Part shown: positions 8,734 to 17,179 of the stretch, piece by piece
Layout of the letters: each line of letters starts with the position of its first letter
Numbering within the stretch: position 1 is the first letter of the stretch
Source: Firmicutes bacterium UBA2530
Lineage (GTDB): Bacteria > Bacillota > Clostridia > Tissierellales > Sedimentibacteraceae
NCBI GenBank assembly: GCA_002340985.1
Contig: DDNC01000022.1
Location: 75,733 to 116,508, forward strand
DNA: 40,776 bases
Reading direction: 5' to 3'
Position numbers and translations under genes: made by a program
The notes under the pieces: generated by a model
What the model was told of the DNA's origin: nothing
Seen by the model: only the letters and a program-made list of their open reading frames with translations
Database searches by the model: none

Positions 8734-8772
8734 ACTTTCCTCCTGTTATAGTAATCAATAACCCTCATAGTA

Positions 8773-9357
8773 TTATTTTACACCAAAGCCGTCAAATAAC
8801 AAGTTAAATATTATGTCTTCTTCATTAAAAGAGCAATCCTTTTTATTTTTCTTAAGGTGAAAATATTCCCCCATAGTGCCCACTATGCTGCAGGCTATTA
8901 TATCTGATGGAATATCCTTTTTAACTACTCCTTCATGCTTGCCGCCTTCTATCATGTCAATTATGACACTGTTGATTTCTGAAACCAATGAAAACATTGT
9001 AATGAGGGTTTTTTCAGATATGATGTTTTTATAGGACATTATATAATCAACAGGATTTTTATCGAACACCTCGTCAATTGTACTACTTCTTTCACTAAAA
9101 AGCATAATGACTTTTTCCTTAAAGGAAATATCCATACCGCCTATTCTGCTTACATCTTCTGTAATGATTTTTAAATGTTCAATGCATGATTCGTCAAATA
9201 TTTCCTGTTTATTTTTAAAATATTCATACAGCGTTCCCTTTCCTACACCTGCTCCCTGTGCAATATCTTCCATTTTCGTATCATGGAACCCCCTTTCGCT
9301 GAACAGAGATCTGGCAGATGCAAGTATATCATTTCTCTTTTGATTTTTTTCCGCCAT
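8773..9357 (-). CDS. TetR/AcrR-family regulator of the RND operon
   Basis: 194-residue regulator with the TetR DNA-binding domain: RNDILASARSLFSERGFHDTKMEDIA, then AGVGKGTLYEYFKNKQEIF. The C-terminal part is the usual helical ligand domain. It sits between the RND pump and TolC genes in the same direction, with GGAGG before the start. The operon promoter at 13623-13651 is followed by GACCGACTGGTC, a typical TetR operator, so it most likely represses its own operon and is released by a pump substrate. The inducer cannot be inferred. Confidence 0.93.
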   Translation of the reverse strand: MAEKNQKRNDILASARSLFSERGFHDTKMEDIAQGAGVGKGTLYEYFKNKQEIFDESCIEHLKIITEDVSRIGGMDISFKEKVIMLFSERSSTIDEVFDKNPVDYIMSYKNIISEKTLITMFSLVSEINSVIIDMIEGGKHEGVVKKDIPSDIIACSIVGTMGEYFHLKKNKKDCSFNEEDIIFNLLFDGFGVK

Positions 9358-9391
9358 ATTTCCTCCATCATAATCCTTACAAAATTCTTCG

Positions 9392-12300
9392 TTATTTCTG
9401 TTCAGCTATCTCCATTTTATTCTTGATAAATTTTCTTTTAAAGCCCGTTGTCATGTCATCAAATATAGTATACATTACAGGAACGACCACAAGTGTCAGT
9501 ACCGTAGAAAGCGCAAGTCCTCCTATAACCACAACACCCATTGACTGAGTCAGCTCCGCACCCTCTCCGATACCCAGTGCCATCGGAACAAGTCCCAGGA
9601 TGGTTGTAAGCGCCGTCATCATTATAGGTCTTATTCTTATAGGACCCGCCTTCATTATTGCCACATTTCTGTCCTCACCTCTGCCACGTCTCATGTTTAT
9701 GTAGTCAACAAGTACTATTGCGTTGTTAACAACTATACCTACCAGTATGATAAGTCCTATGATACCTATTACATTAAGAGGCAGACCTGTTACAAACAGT
9801 CCTATAAATCCTCCCGAAAGGGCAAGGGGCACAGAGAACATTATGGCTAACGGCTGAACGAGAGATTCAAACTGTGCTGCTATTATCATGTACACCAGTA
9901 TTATGGCAACACCCATTACCATTGCCAAATCCGTAAATGTTTCCTGTATCTGCTCTGTTTCTCCTCCGAATGTATAGCTGTAACCGTTAGGCATTTCGTA
10001 TTTCTTCAGCAAAGCTTCAATTTCAGTTGATACAGATTGTATATCCCTTCCAACAACGCTTCCGCTCACTGTCATTACTCTTGTCTGGTTTTCTCTCATT
10101 ATGCTGATAGGGCCTTTTTCAACCTTTATTTCGGCTATTTCCGACAGAGGTACATTTCCTCCCACAGGTGTCGGTACGGGCAGCATTTCCAGCAGGGACA
10201 TACTTTGTCCGTACGTGCTGTCTCCCTTGATTACAACATCCAGCTCGTTTCCGTTCACCTTAAATTTTGTTGCCTTAGAGCCCGAAAGGTTGTTCTTTAC
10301 AGCTGAACCTATCTGTGCCGTTGTCAATCCGTACTGAGATGCTATCCCTCTGTCCGCAACTATCTGAACCTGAGGTATTCCATCCTCATAGCTTGTTGAA
10401 ACCTCTCTTGTTCCATCAACAGCTTCTATCATGTTTTTAAAATCACCGCTTATATCCTTCAGCGTTTCTATATCATCACCCTTGATGCTGATGCTTATAG
10501 CACCTCCGGACATTCCCATCATCATCATGGATGCTTCGGACACACTTATTTCAGCACCGGGAATATCCTTGGATATTTTTCTTATTTCATCGCTTATTTC
10601 TTTTACGCTTCTGTCTCTTTCTTTAAGTTCACTCAAAATAACTGTTATAGAGCCTGTGTTTGAACCTCCTGAAATACTCATCATACCGCTGCTTCCTGCT
10701 TGCGTGAATACGGAAACTATCTCAGGTATATCCTGCATCGATGCTTTTATCTCGTTCAGCACGTCATCTACCTGCTCTATTTTTGCTCCCGCAGGCAATT
10801 TCACGCTTACGCTTATCATGCCCTCATCCGTAGCAGGGAAAAATTCCGCTCCCACAGATGCCACCATTGCAATACTGGCCACAAACATGGCTATGCTTAC
10901 AGCTATGGTTATAAACCTGTGTCTGAGACTCCAGCTCAGAATTCTTTTATATGCAGACACTAAAAATCCATGCTTCTTTTCCTGAGCCTCCTCAGACTCA
11001 AGGTTTTTTACAGATACAAGCTTTGATGAAAGCATGGGAACCAGTGTAATAGCAATCATCAATGAGCTCATGAGAGCAATGACGATTGAAAGAGCAAAAT
11101 CCTTGAATATTGTGGCGGCCAAGCCTCCGGTAAATACTATAGGAATAAACACGGCAATCGTAGTAAGAGTGGATGCAGTTACTGCCATAGTAACCTCGTT
11201 TGCTCCGTCTATTGACGCTTTTGTTCTGTCCATTCCAAGACTTCTGTTTCTGTATATGTTTTCGAGAACAACTATGGAGTTGTCAACAAGCATTCCTATG
11301 CCCAGAGCCAAGCCTCCTATAGTCATCATGTTCAGCGTTATTCCTGTAAAATACAGTATAACAAACGTAGTTATAATTGAAGTAGGTATAGAAAGAGCTA
11401 TAACCAATGTAGTTTTAAAGCTTCTTAAGAAGATAAGCAGTATCACTACAGCAAGAATTCCTCCCATCAGCGCTGTTTTTGCCAGGTTGCTTATAGCAAA
11501 GTTTATATACTCCGCCTGATTGAAAAAAACTGAAACATTTAAGTCCGGATATTCCTTTTTTATTTTCTCTATTTCCTTGCTTACCTCTTTGGCAACATTC
11601 ACCGTATTGCCGTCAGACTGTTTCATTACTGAAATTTGCACAACCTCTTTGCCGTCCATTTTTGCTACGGAGGACTGTTCCTTATTCACAAGATTTACAT
11701 CTGCAACATCCTGCAGACGCACTGTTCCTCCTCTTGTAAGAGGTATGGACAAGTTTTTTATATCATCCATAGATTTAAACTCGCCTATGGTTCTTACCGT
11801 AAGCTCGTTGCTGCCCTTCTTTACTGTTCCCCCGGGAAGATTTATGTTTGCAGCCTGAAGCATCTGTGCAATATATGCTGAATTCAGATTGTAGCCCTTG
11901 AGAGCCTCCTCCTTGAGCAATATTTCAACCTCTTGCGCCATACCGCCTGAAACACCCGCAGATGCAACTCCCTCTATACGCTCAAGCCTTGGAGAAACAA
12001 TATCCTCAGCCATTCTCTGAGCAGTATACAAATCTCCCTTGCTTGAAACAGCCATCTGAATGATGGGCAATGCATTTGGGTCAAGCTTCGCTACTATTGG
12101 AGAACTCGTTCCTTCAGGCAGAAAGCCTTTAATCAAATCCACCTTTTCTCTCAGCTGAAGCATAGCATCATTCATATTAGTGCCAAATGTGAACTGAATG
12201 AGCACTATTGAGCTTCCTTCATTGGAAAATGACATCATTCCGTCTATATTTTCCGCTGTGGCAACCGCCTGCTCCAGCGGCCTTGTCACCATATTTTCTA

Positions 12301-12472
12301 CTTCCTCCGGCCCTGCACCGGAGTAACTCGTCTGAATCATCACATATGGCAGTTCCATCTGAGGAAGCAAATCTATGTGAAGCTTGCTGAAGGACACCGC
12401 TCCCAACACTAAGACTATTAAAATCATCATAGTGATTGTAACGGGTCTCTTAACAGAAAATCTTGCAAACAT
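9392..12472 (-). CDS. RND-family efflux pump, inner-membrane subunit
   Basis: 1026-residue proton-driven exporter of the AcrB/SwrC superfamily. The start FARFSVKRPVTITMMILIVLVLGAVSF is the first membrane helix; the periplasmic porter motifs (LPQMELPYVMIQTSYSGAGPEEVE) follow. Helix four holds GIGMLVDNSIVVLENIYR, so the first acidic residue of the proton relay (AcrB Asp407) is present and the second is Asn, as in several other RND clades. The second half repeats the pattern: EFFPATDEGMISVSVKLPAG, then a helix bundle with GIIGLIILVGIVVNNAIVLV. Normal length. The start lies two bases after the fusion-protein stop, so the genes are coupled. Substrate unknown; drugs, bile or lipids are common for the family. 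Confidence 0.95.
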   Translation of the reverse strand: MFARFSVKRPVTITMMILIVLVLGAVSFSKLHIDLLPQMELPYVMIQTSYSGAGPEEVENMVTRPLEQAVATAENIDGMMSFSNEGSSIVLIQFTFGTNMNDAMLQLREKVDLIKGFLPEGTSSPIVAKLDPNALPIIQMAVSSKGDLYTAQRMAEDIVSPRLERIEGVASAGVSGGMAQEVEILLKEEALKGYNLNSAYIAQMLQAANINLPGGTVKKGSNELTVRTIGEFKSMDDIKNLSIPLTRGGTVRLQDVADVNLVNKEQSSVAKMDGKEVVQISVMKQSDGNTVNVAKEVSKEIEKIKKEYPDLNVSVFFNQAEYINFAISNLAKTALMGGILAVVILLIFLRSFKTTLVIALSIPTSIITTFVILYFTGITLNMMTIGGLALGIGMLVDNSIVVLENIYRNRSLGMDRTKASIDGANEVTMAVTASTLTTIAVFIPIVFTGGLAATIFKDFALSIVIALMSSLMIAITLVPMLSSKLVSVKNLESEEAQEKKHGFLVSAYKRILSWSLRHRFITIAVSIAMFVASIAMVASVGAEFFPATDEGMISVSVKLPAGAKIEQVDDVLNEIKASMQDIPEIVSVFTQAGSSGMMSISGGSNTGSITVILSELKERDRSVKEISDEIRKISKDIPGAEISVSEASMMMMGMSGGAISISIKGDDIETLKDISGDFKNMIEAVDGTREVSTSYEDGIPQVQIVADRGIASQYGLTTAQIGSAVKNNLSGSKATKFKVNGNELDVVIKGDSTYGQSMSLLEMLPVPTPVGGNVPLSEIAEIKVEKGPISIMRENQTRVMTVSGSVVGRDIQSVSTEIEALLKKYEMPNGYSYTFGGETEQIQETFTDLAMVMGVAIILVYMIIAAQFESLVQPLAIMFSVPLALSGGFIGLFVTGLPLNVIGIIGLIILVGIVVNNAIVLVDYINMRRGRGEDRNVAIMKAGPIRIRPIMMTALTTILGLVPMALGIGEGAELTQSMGVVVIGGLALSTVLTLVVVPVMYTIFDDMTTGFKRKFIKNKMEIAEQK

Positions 12473-12474
12473 TG

Positions 12475-13581
12475 CTATTCACCCCTTACAACCTTTATTT
12501 TGCTGCCATCCGTTATGTAATCCTGGCCTTTCACAACAACCTTATCACCATCAGTTAATCCCGACTTTATTTCTATGTATGCTCCGGTATCCAGTCCTGT
12601 GGTAACTTCCCTTTCAAAGGAGGTGTCACCTTCAGCCACAAACACATATTTTTTTCCGTCTCTTTCCTTAACCGCTTCTGTTTTTACAGCTAAAGCTCCA
12701 TCAATCCTGTCTGTATTGAGAAAAACTTTTGCAAACATCCCCGGCTTTATTGCTCCGTCATTTTCTAAAACTATGTCAACATTGTACAGGTTCGTCATCA
12801 CATCTGCCGAAGTACTCACACTGTTAATGGCGGATTCACCTCTGTAATCTGCTGCCTTTATTTCAACATTCACCTTGTCGTCTTTTTTGATTTTGTTAAC
12901 CAAATTTCCCGGAATGCCGAATTCTACGGTTATACTGTCAGAATCAACAATTGTCACAGGCGGATTGCTTGGTGAGGCATACTCACCTTCAACTATGCCA
13001 ACATTGGATACAACTCCCGCTATAGGTGCCTTCACCTCAGCATTCTTCAGCATCGATGAAGCATTTTCGTATGCCACTCTCGCCTGTGCAACACCCATTT
13101 TTGCTGCCTCCAGAGCCTCGTCAGATGCTCCAAGCTTTGCCTGATCATATTGAGTTTCGGGAACAACCCCTTCCTCATACAGCTTTTTCACCTTTTCAAA
13201 GGAGTCCTTTGCGCTCTGAATTTGAGACGCTGTAACCTCAAAGCCAGCCTTTGCGGCCTCATATGCCGTATATGCCTGATTTACCTGCTTGTTTATGTCT
13301 TCCTTGTCCATGACAAACAGCACCTGGTTCTTTTCCACCTTGTCTCCGACTTTCACGTATATTTTTTCAACCTTTCCTGCCATGAGCGGAATCACATATA
13401 CATCTTTATCAGCATATGCTTTTGCTGTCATTATATTTTCAATATAAAGTTCCATAGGCTTCAAAGTCTCAACCTCAACAGCTGTATAAGTTACTTCTTC
13501 GGTTGCGGCAGCTTTGTCTGCACCGCATCCTGTCAATACAAATGCAGTAATTACTAATAATGTCAAAATTTTTCTCAACAT
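12475..13581 (-). CDS. RND membrane fusion protein (HlyD family), lipoprotein
   Basis: 368-residue adaptor linking the RND pump to the TolC-like protein. Signal peptide with lipobox LTGC (Cys19), so it is lipid anchored. The lipoyl half-motif is MAGKVEKIYVKVGDKVEKNQ near residue 70, then a helical hairpin (QVNQAYTAYEAAKAGFEVTASQ), the second lipoyl half (VKAPIAGVVSNVGIVEGE) and beta-barrel domains. First gene of the operon; GGGAGG precedes the ATG. It is followed by the RND gene with a two-base gap. Confidence 0.93.
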   Translation of the reverse strand: MLRKILTLLVITAFVLTGCGADKAAATEEVTYTAVEVETLKPMELYIENIMTAKAYADKDVYVIPLMAGKVEKIYVKVGDKVEKNQVLFVMDKEDINKQVNQAYTAYEAAKAGFEVTASQIQSAKDSFEKVKKLYEEGVVPETQYDQAKLGASDEALEAAKMGVAQARVAYENASSMLKNAEVKAPIAGVVSNVGIVEGEYASPSNPPVTIVDSDSITVEFGIPGNLVNKIKKDDKVNVEIKAADYRGESAINSVSTSADVMTNLYNVDIVLENDGAIKPGMFAKVFLNTDRIDGALAVKTEAVKERDGKKYVFVAEGDTSFEREVTTGLDTGAYIEIKSGLTDGDKVVVKGQDYITDGSKIKVVRGE

Positions 13582-13598
13582 AATCCTCCCTATTTTCC

Positions 13599-13610
13599 GA
13601 CCGACTGGTC
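13599..13610. promoter_or_regulatory. TetR-type operator of the RND operon
   Basis: GACCGACTGGTC, perfect GACC-N4-GGTC arms, lying between the predicted transcription start near 13616 and the ribosome site of the fusion-protein gene. This arm pattern is widespread among AcrR/TetR operators; the regulator encoded at 8773-9357 is the natural candidate. Confidence 0.75.
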
Positions 13611-13622
13611 AGTTCTGCAAAA

Positions 13623-13651
13623 ATTATATCATTATATAGTAATGATGTCAA
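13623..13651 (-). promoter_or_regulatory. consensus promoter of the RND operon
   Basis: On the minus strand TTGACA (13651-13646), 17-base spacer, TATAAT (13628-13623), a perfect consensus. Such strength fits a promoter held down by a repressor. Confidence 0.9.
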
Positions 13652-13706
13652 TTAAATGCAAATGTGAAAAAGCTTAAATTTACATTAAAAATATTTCTGT
13701 AATCAA

Positions 13707-13740
13707 GGAAAAAACGGACTCGTCAGCAGACGAATCCGTT
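13707..13740 (-). terminator. terminator of proS
   Basis: On the minus strand ACGGATTCGTC, TGCT loop, GACGAGTCCGT (one wobble), then TTTTTTCC. It begins four bases after the proS stop. Confidence 0.92.
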
Positions 13741-13743
13741 ATA

Positions 13744-15189
13744 TTAATATGCTCTTGCAGCGTAAATCATGTGTTTTGCTTCCTTGCCGCATATGTGACA
13801 CTTGCAGCCCAGGTCTTCCTGCTCAAACGGAATGCATCTGATTGTTGCTCCTGTTTCTTCTTTGAGCTTATCTTCGCAGGCTCTGTCACCGCACCACATC
13901 ATTTTTGCAAATCCCGGGCGGTCAGGCAATTCTTTCTTGTACTGCGCATAGTCGCTAACCACATATGTGTTTGCTTCTCTGTGTGCTCTTGCTTTTTCAA
14001 ACATATCCTTCTGCATTTTATCAAGCATGCCTGTAATTGTGGCTTCAATATTATCAAGTGAAATTGATTCCTTCTCAAGCTTATCTCTTCTTACAGCAAC
14101 AGCCTGATTGTTTTCAATATCTCTTGGCCCTATTTCTATACGGATAGGATAGCCCTTCATTTCATATTGATTAAACTTCCATCCCGGTGAATTTTCAGTG
14201 CTGTCATCCAGCTCAACCCTTACGCCGGCAGCTTTTAATTTGTCAAAGAGCTCATTTGCCTTATCAAGCACGCCTTCCTTGGTCTGGGCAATAGGTATGA
14301 TAACCACCTGCACAGGAGCCATCTTAGGAGGAAGCACCAGACCTCTGTTGTCTGAGTGAACCATTATCAGCCCGCCTATGAGTCTCGTTGAAATACCCCA
14401 TGAGGTGTGGTAAGGATACTGCTCCTGGCCATTTCTTCCCTGGAATTTTATTTCAAATGCTTTTGTGAAATGCTGGCCAAGATTATGCGATGTTCCCGCC
14501 TGAAGTGCCTGGCCGTCATGCATGAGTGCTTCCATTGTATATGTGGCATGCGCCCCTGCAAATTTTTCCTTTTCGCTCTTTTGTCCAATAACAACAGGCA
14601 TAGCCATCAGGTCCTCAGCTACCTGCCTGTAGATGTCAAGCATCTGCAGTGTTTCTGCCTGAGCCTCTTCCTCAGTTTCGTGAAGGGTGTGTCCTTCCTG
14701 CCATAAAAATTCTGAGGTTCTTAAAAATGGTCTTGTTGCTTTTTCCCATCTTACAACGCTGCACCACTGGTTGTATAAATATGGTAAATCTCTGTATGAG
14801 TTCAGCCACTTGCTGTACATATGGCATATAATTGTCTCGGATGTAGGTCTGATTACCAGTCTTTCACCAAGCTCCTGACTTCCTCCGTGAGTTACCCATG
14901 CCACCTCGGGAGCAAAGCCTTCAACGTGCTCCTTTTCCTTTGTAAGCAGGCTCTCAGGAATCAGCAGCGGGAAGTACATGTTTTTATGTCCCGTTGCCTT
15001 GAATTTTTCATCGGCATATTCCTGAATTTTCTCCCACAATGCATAGCCGTATGGTCTTATAACCATGAAGCCTTTAACGGGAGAATAATCCACCAGCTCG
15101 TTTTTCAAAATAACATCTGTATACCATCTGCTGAAGTCTTCTTCCATAGGTGTAATTTCTTTTACAAAATCTTTTTCTTTTTTAGCCAT
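13744..15189 (-). CDS. proS: prolyl-tRNA synthetase, archaeal/eukaryotic-type (ProS3)
   Basis: 481-residue class II aminoacyl-tRNA synthetase that charges tRNA-Pro. Motif 2 is RWEKATRPFLRTSEFLWQEG and motif 3 GISTRLIGGLIMVHSDNRG. It lacks the bacterial editing insertion and ends in a cysteine-rich zinc module (CGDRACEDKL, then LGCKCHICGKEA) and a C-terminal tyrosine (ARAY), all marks of the ProS type found in archaea, eukaryotes and some Clostridia. Start taken at ATG 15189 because AAAGGAG precedes it; a TTG codon five codons earlier overlaps that site. A T-box leader lies upstream and a terminator downstream, so it is a single-gene unit induced when tRNA-Pro is uncharged. Confidence 0.96.
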   Translation of the reverse strand: MAKKEKDFVKEITPMEEDFSRWYTDVILKNELVDYSPVKGFMVIRPYGYALWEKIQEYADEKFKATGHKNMYFPLLIPESLLTKEKEHVEGFAPEVAWVTHGGSQELGERLVIRPTSETIICHMYSKWLNSYRDLPYLYNQWCSVVRWEKATRPFLRTSEFLWQEGHTLHETEEEAQAETLQMLDIYRQVAEDLMAMPVVIGQKSEKEKFAGAHATYTMEALMHDGQALQAGTSHNLGQHFTKAFEIKFQGRNGQEQYPYHTSWGISTRLIGGLIMVHSDNRGLVLPPKMAPVQVVIIPIAQTKEGVLDKANELFDKLKAAGVRVELDDSTENSPGWKFNQYEMKGYPIRIEIGPRDIENNQAVAVRRDKLEKESISLDNIEATITGMLDKMQKDMFEKARAHREANTYVVSDYAQYKKELPDRPGFAKMMWCGDRACEDKLKEETGATIRCIPFEQEDLGCKCHICGKEAKHMIYAARAY

Positions 15190-15255
15190 AATTTCTCCTT
15201 TCAATATGCGCAGTAATAAGTAACGCAGTCTCCGTTCACCAAAGTATTTGCTCCC

Positions 15256-15483
15256 AAAAAAATAACCCGCCTCTGCAAAGAGGCGGGTTTCCGCGGTACC
15301 ACTCTAATTACCGGAATGTTTACCGGTATCTCATTCTATATAAGGGGATTGCCCTTTGGGTTGCTGCACCCAAATACTCCAAGACGGGTTCAAAACACAG
15401 AGGGCCGAAAATCTCTCACCGGCGATTTTCTCTCTGAAGACCATGTATTTTTACTGCTTCTCTTCATCGTAATTATTAAATTA
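15256..15483 (-). ncRNA. T-box riboswitch leader of proS
   Basis: Minus-strand leader. The conserved T-box sequence reads AGAGTGGTACCGCGG (15305-15291). It is followed by a terminator hairpin, AACCCGCCTC with GAGGCGGGTT (15264-15289), then a T run at 15262-15256. The 5' part has GATGAAGAGA (stem I base), and AGAGAG and GGTGAGAG of the stem I distal region. Between the arms, GAACCCGT (15391-15384) offers CCC or CCG, either a proline codon, as specifier. Binding of uncharged tRNA-Pro should favour the antiterminator and allow proS expression. The specifier assignment is by eye. Confidence 0.93.
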
Positions 15484-15488
15484 CATTC

Positions 15489-15517
15489 ATATTATAGAAA
15501 ACTTTTGTTTTTGTCAA
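15489..15517 (-). promoter_or_regulatory. promoter of the proS T-box transcript
   Basis: On the minus strand TTGACA (15517-15512), then TAATAT after 17 bases (15494-15489); the overlapping TATAAT (15496-15491) would have a 15-base spacer. It begins 26 bases past the MATE stop, with no terminator seen between. Confidence 0.72.
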
Positions 15518-15542
15518 CATCTTTTCACTATTTTATTCAGCC

Positions 15543-16889
15543 TTATGCTACCAGGCGCTTTTCTTTCCATTTTCCGGTTAAATAATATGAAAAAGATATT
15601 ATGTAATTTGCTGCCCAGCCCATAGGAACGGCAAACCACACGGCCTGCACTCCCCATATGGGCGCATACTTAAATGCAACCAGCACCCTAATGCTAAGAT
15701 TCACAAGATTGGATATTGTAAACAGTGCCATATCTCCTGCACCCCGCAGCAAGCCGTCCGTAATAGACTTAAGCCCTATGAAAACAAAAAAGTATCCCAC
15801 AAATTTCAGGTATCCTATGCCCGTATTAAAAGCTTCGCTTCCGCTATTGGTATCAAGAAATATTGAAATAATAGGTCTGTGGAACATCGCTATGAGCAAT
15901 GCCATAATCACGGAAAAGGAAATGATTATCTTGTAACCTGATGCGTAACCCTCCCGAACTCTTTCCTGCTGACCTGCACCGAGATTCTGTGCAGTAAATG
16001 TAGATATGGCATTTCCTGTTGCAATCATAGGTACAATGCATATGGATTCTATACGGGATGCAGCGGAATATCCTGCTAAAACAGAAGAGCCGAAGCCGTT
16101 GACGACGGATTGAACCAGCACCATGCCTATTGATACTATTGATTGCTGCAATATTGATGGAATTGCAATAACAATCATCTTTTTAAGTATTTGGGGGTCA
16201 AACTTGCTTAGGTTTTTTTCATCTCCCTCATATAATTTCAATGTATTCATCAGCACGGAAAAAGATATGACCGCTGAAATTCCCTGTGCAATAACAGTGG
16301 CTATGGCAACCCCTGCAACACCCATGTTCAGGACAATAACCATGTATAAATCCAAAATTACATTCAGCAGCGATGAAAAAATCAAAAGGTATAAAGGAAT
16401 CTTTGATTTTCCCAGCGCATTAAACACAGATGATAAAATATTGTACATAAACAAAAATGGCAGACCCATAAAATAAATCTTCAAATATAGTACTGCATCA
16501 TCAAAGATATTGGATGGTGTGTTTAATAAAGTCAGCAAGTATTCCTTGGCAAGCATACCAACCGCAAACAAAGTCATACTTAAAACAAAAAAGCTTATGA
16601 GTGCGGTATATATGGATGTCTTCATCTTTTCATATTCTTTCGCCCCTAAGAACTGAGAAATTATAACCGATGAGCCAATACCTCCTCCTATTGCAATCAT
16701 AATGAACACCGTGGTCAATGAATATGAAGCACCTACAGATGCAAGAGCCTCCTCACTGACAAATTTGCCTACAATAACTGAATCCGCCATATTATAAAAC
16801 TGCTGAAAAAGATTGCCGATTATCATTGGCATAGCAAAAAACAAAAGTGATCTACCTGGATTATCCTTCAGCATATTATATTCTTTCAT
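15543..16889 (-). CDS. MATE-family efflux transporter
   Basis: 448-residue polytopic membrane protein with about 12 helices. The N-terminus MLKDNPGRSLLFFAMPMIIGNLFQQFYNMADSVIVGKFV is typical of MATE/DinF-like proteins, and the second half repeats it (KMIVIAIPSILQQSIVSIGMVLVQ, then GYSAASRIESI, AQNLGAGQQERV). These proteins export organic cations or other drugs in exchange for Na+ or H+. AGAGG lies six bases before the ATG. The promoter TTGTCC-17-TATATA is overlapped by a 13-base inverted repeat, suggesting a dedicated regulator that is not encoded next door. No terminator is seen after the stop, so transcripts may run into the proS leader. Confidence 0.93.
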   Translation of the reverse strand: MKEYNMLKDNPGRSLLFFAMPMIIGNLFQQFYNMADSVIVGKFVSEEALASVGASYSLTTVFIMIAIGGGIGSSVIISQFLGAKEYEKMKTSIYTALISFFVLSMTLFAVGMLAKEYLLTLLNTPSNIFDDAVLYLKIYFMGLPFLFMYNILSSVFNALGKSKIPLYLLIFSSLLNVILDLYMVIVLNMGVAGVAIATVIAQGISAVISFSVLMNTLKLYEGDEKNLSKFDPQILKKMIVIAIPSILQQSIVSIGMVLVQSVVNGFGSSVLAGYSAASRIESICIVPMIATGNAISTFTAQNLGAGQQERVREGYASGYKIIISFSVIMALLIAMFHRPIISIFLDTNSGSEAFNTGIGYLKFVGYFFVFIGLKSITDGLLRGAGDMALFTISNLVNLSIRVLVAFKYAPIWGVQAVWFAVPMGWAANYIISFSYYLTGKWKEKRLVA

Positions 16890-16919
16890 TTCAAACCTCT
16901 TTTCTTATGTTAATAACTT

Positions 16920-16965
16920 TATACTAATTCGCATTAAATCAGTTCCCTTGGAGCGAATTAGTATA
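16920..16965. repeat. inverted repeat at the MATE promoter
   Basis: TATACTAATTCGC (16920-16932) and GCGAATTAGTATA (16953-16965) are perfect inverted copies separated by 20 bases; the centres are 33 bases apart, about three helical turns. One arm covers the -10 box, the other lies downstream of the likely start site, so a DNA operator pair is more likely than an RNA hairpin. Confidence 0.7.
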
Positions 16966-16990
16966 TACTGTTTTCCTATGTTGCGGACAA
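16962..16990 (-). promoter_or_regulatory. probable promoter of the MATE gene
   Basis: On the minus strand TTGTCC (16990-16985), 17-base spacer, TATATA (16967-16962). The -35 box is inside a hairpin, TGCGGACAA/TTGTCCGCA (16982-17003). Confidence 0.6.
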
Positions 16991-17003
16991 AGATTTGTCC
17001 GCA
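16982..17003. repeat. nine-base perfect hairpin upstream of MATE
   Basis: TGCGGACAA, AGAT loop, TTGTCCGCA, followed by CTTTTAAATT on the plus strand. No plus-strand gene ends nearby, so a terminator role has no clear client; it may be a second operator overlapping the -35 box. Confidence 0.55.
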
Positions 17004-17134
17004 CTTTTAAATTAAGACAGTATTAAAATTGCCATTTATAATTATCATACACTTGGTTTAATAAATCAAGGATGTTTTTAAAATGACAATTTGAAGCATT
17101 TCCAAAACCTAAAGAGGGTAAAGTAAGAAAACAG

Positions 17135-17166
17135 AAAAATACCGCCATGATTTTTTCATAGCGGTA
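17135..17166 (-). terminator. terminator of the TRAP operon
   Basis: On the minus strand TACCGCTATGA, five-base loop, TCATGGCGGTA (one wobble), then TTTTTCTGTTTTC. It starts 14 bases past the dctM stop. Confidence 0.92.
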
Positions 17167-17179
17167 TTCGAGCAATATC

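Noticed and set aside
10431..11519. Two plus-strand ORFs (184 and 161 codons) opposite the RND gene
   Set aside because: They mirror the membrane segments of the pump, giving hydrophobic nonsense products, and have no ribosome sites.
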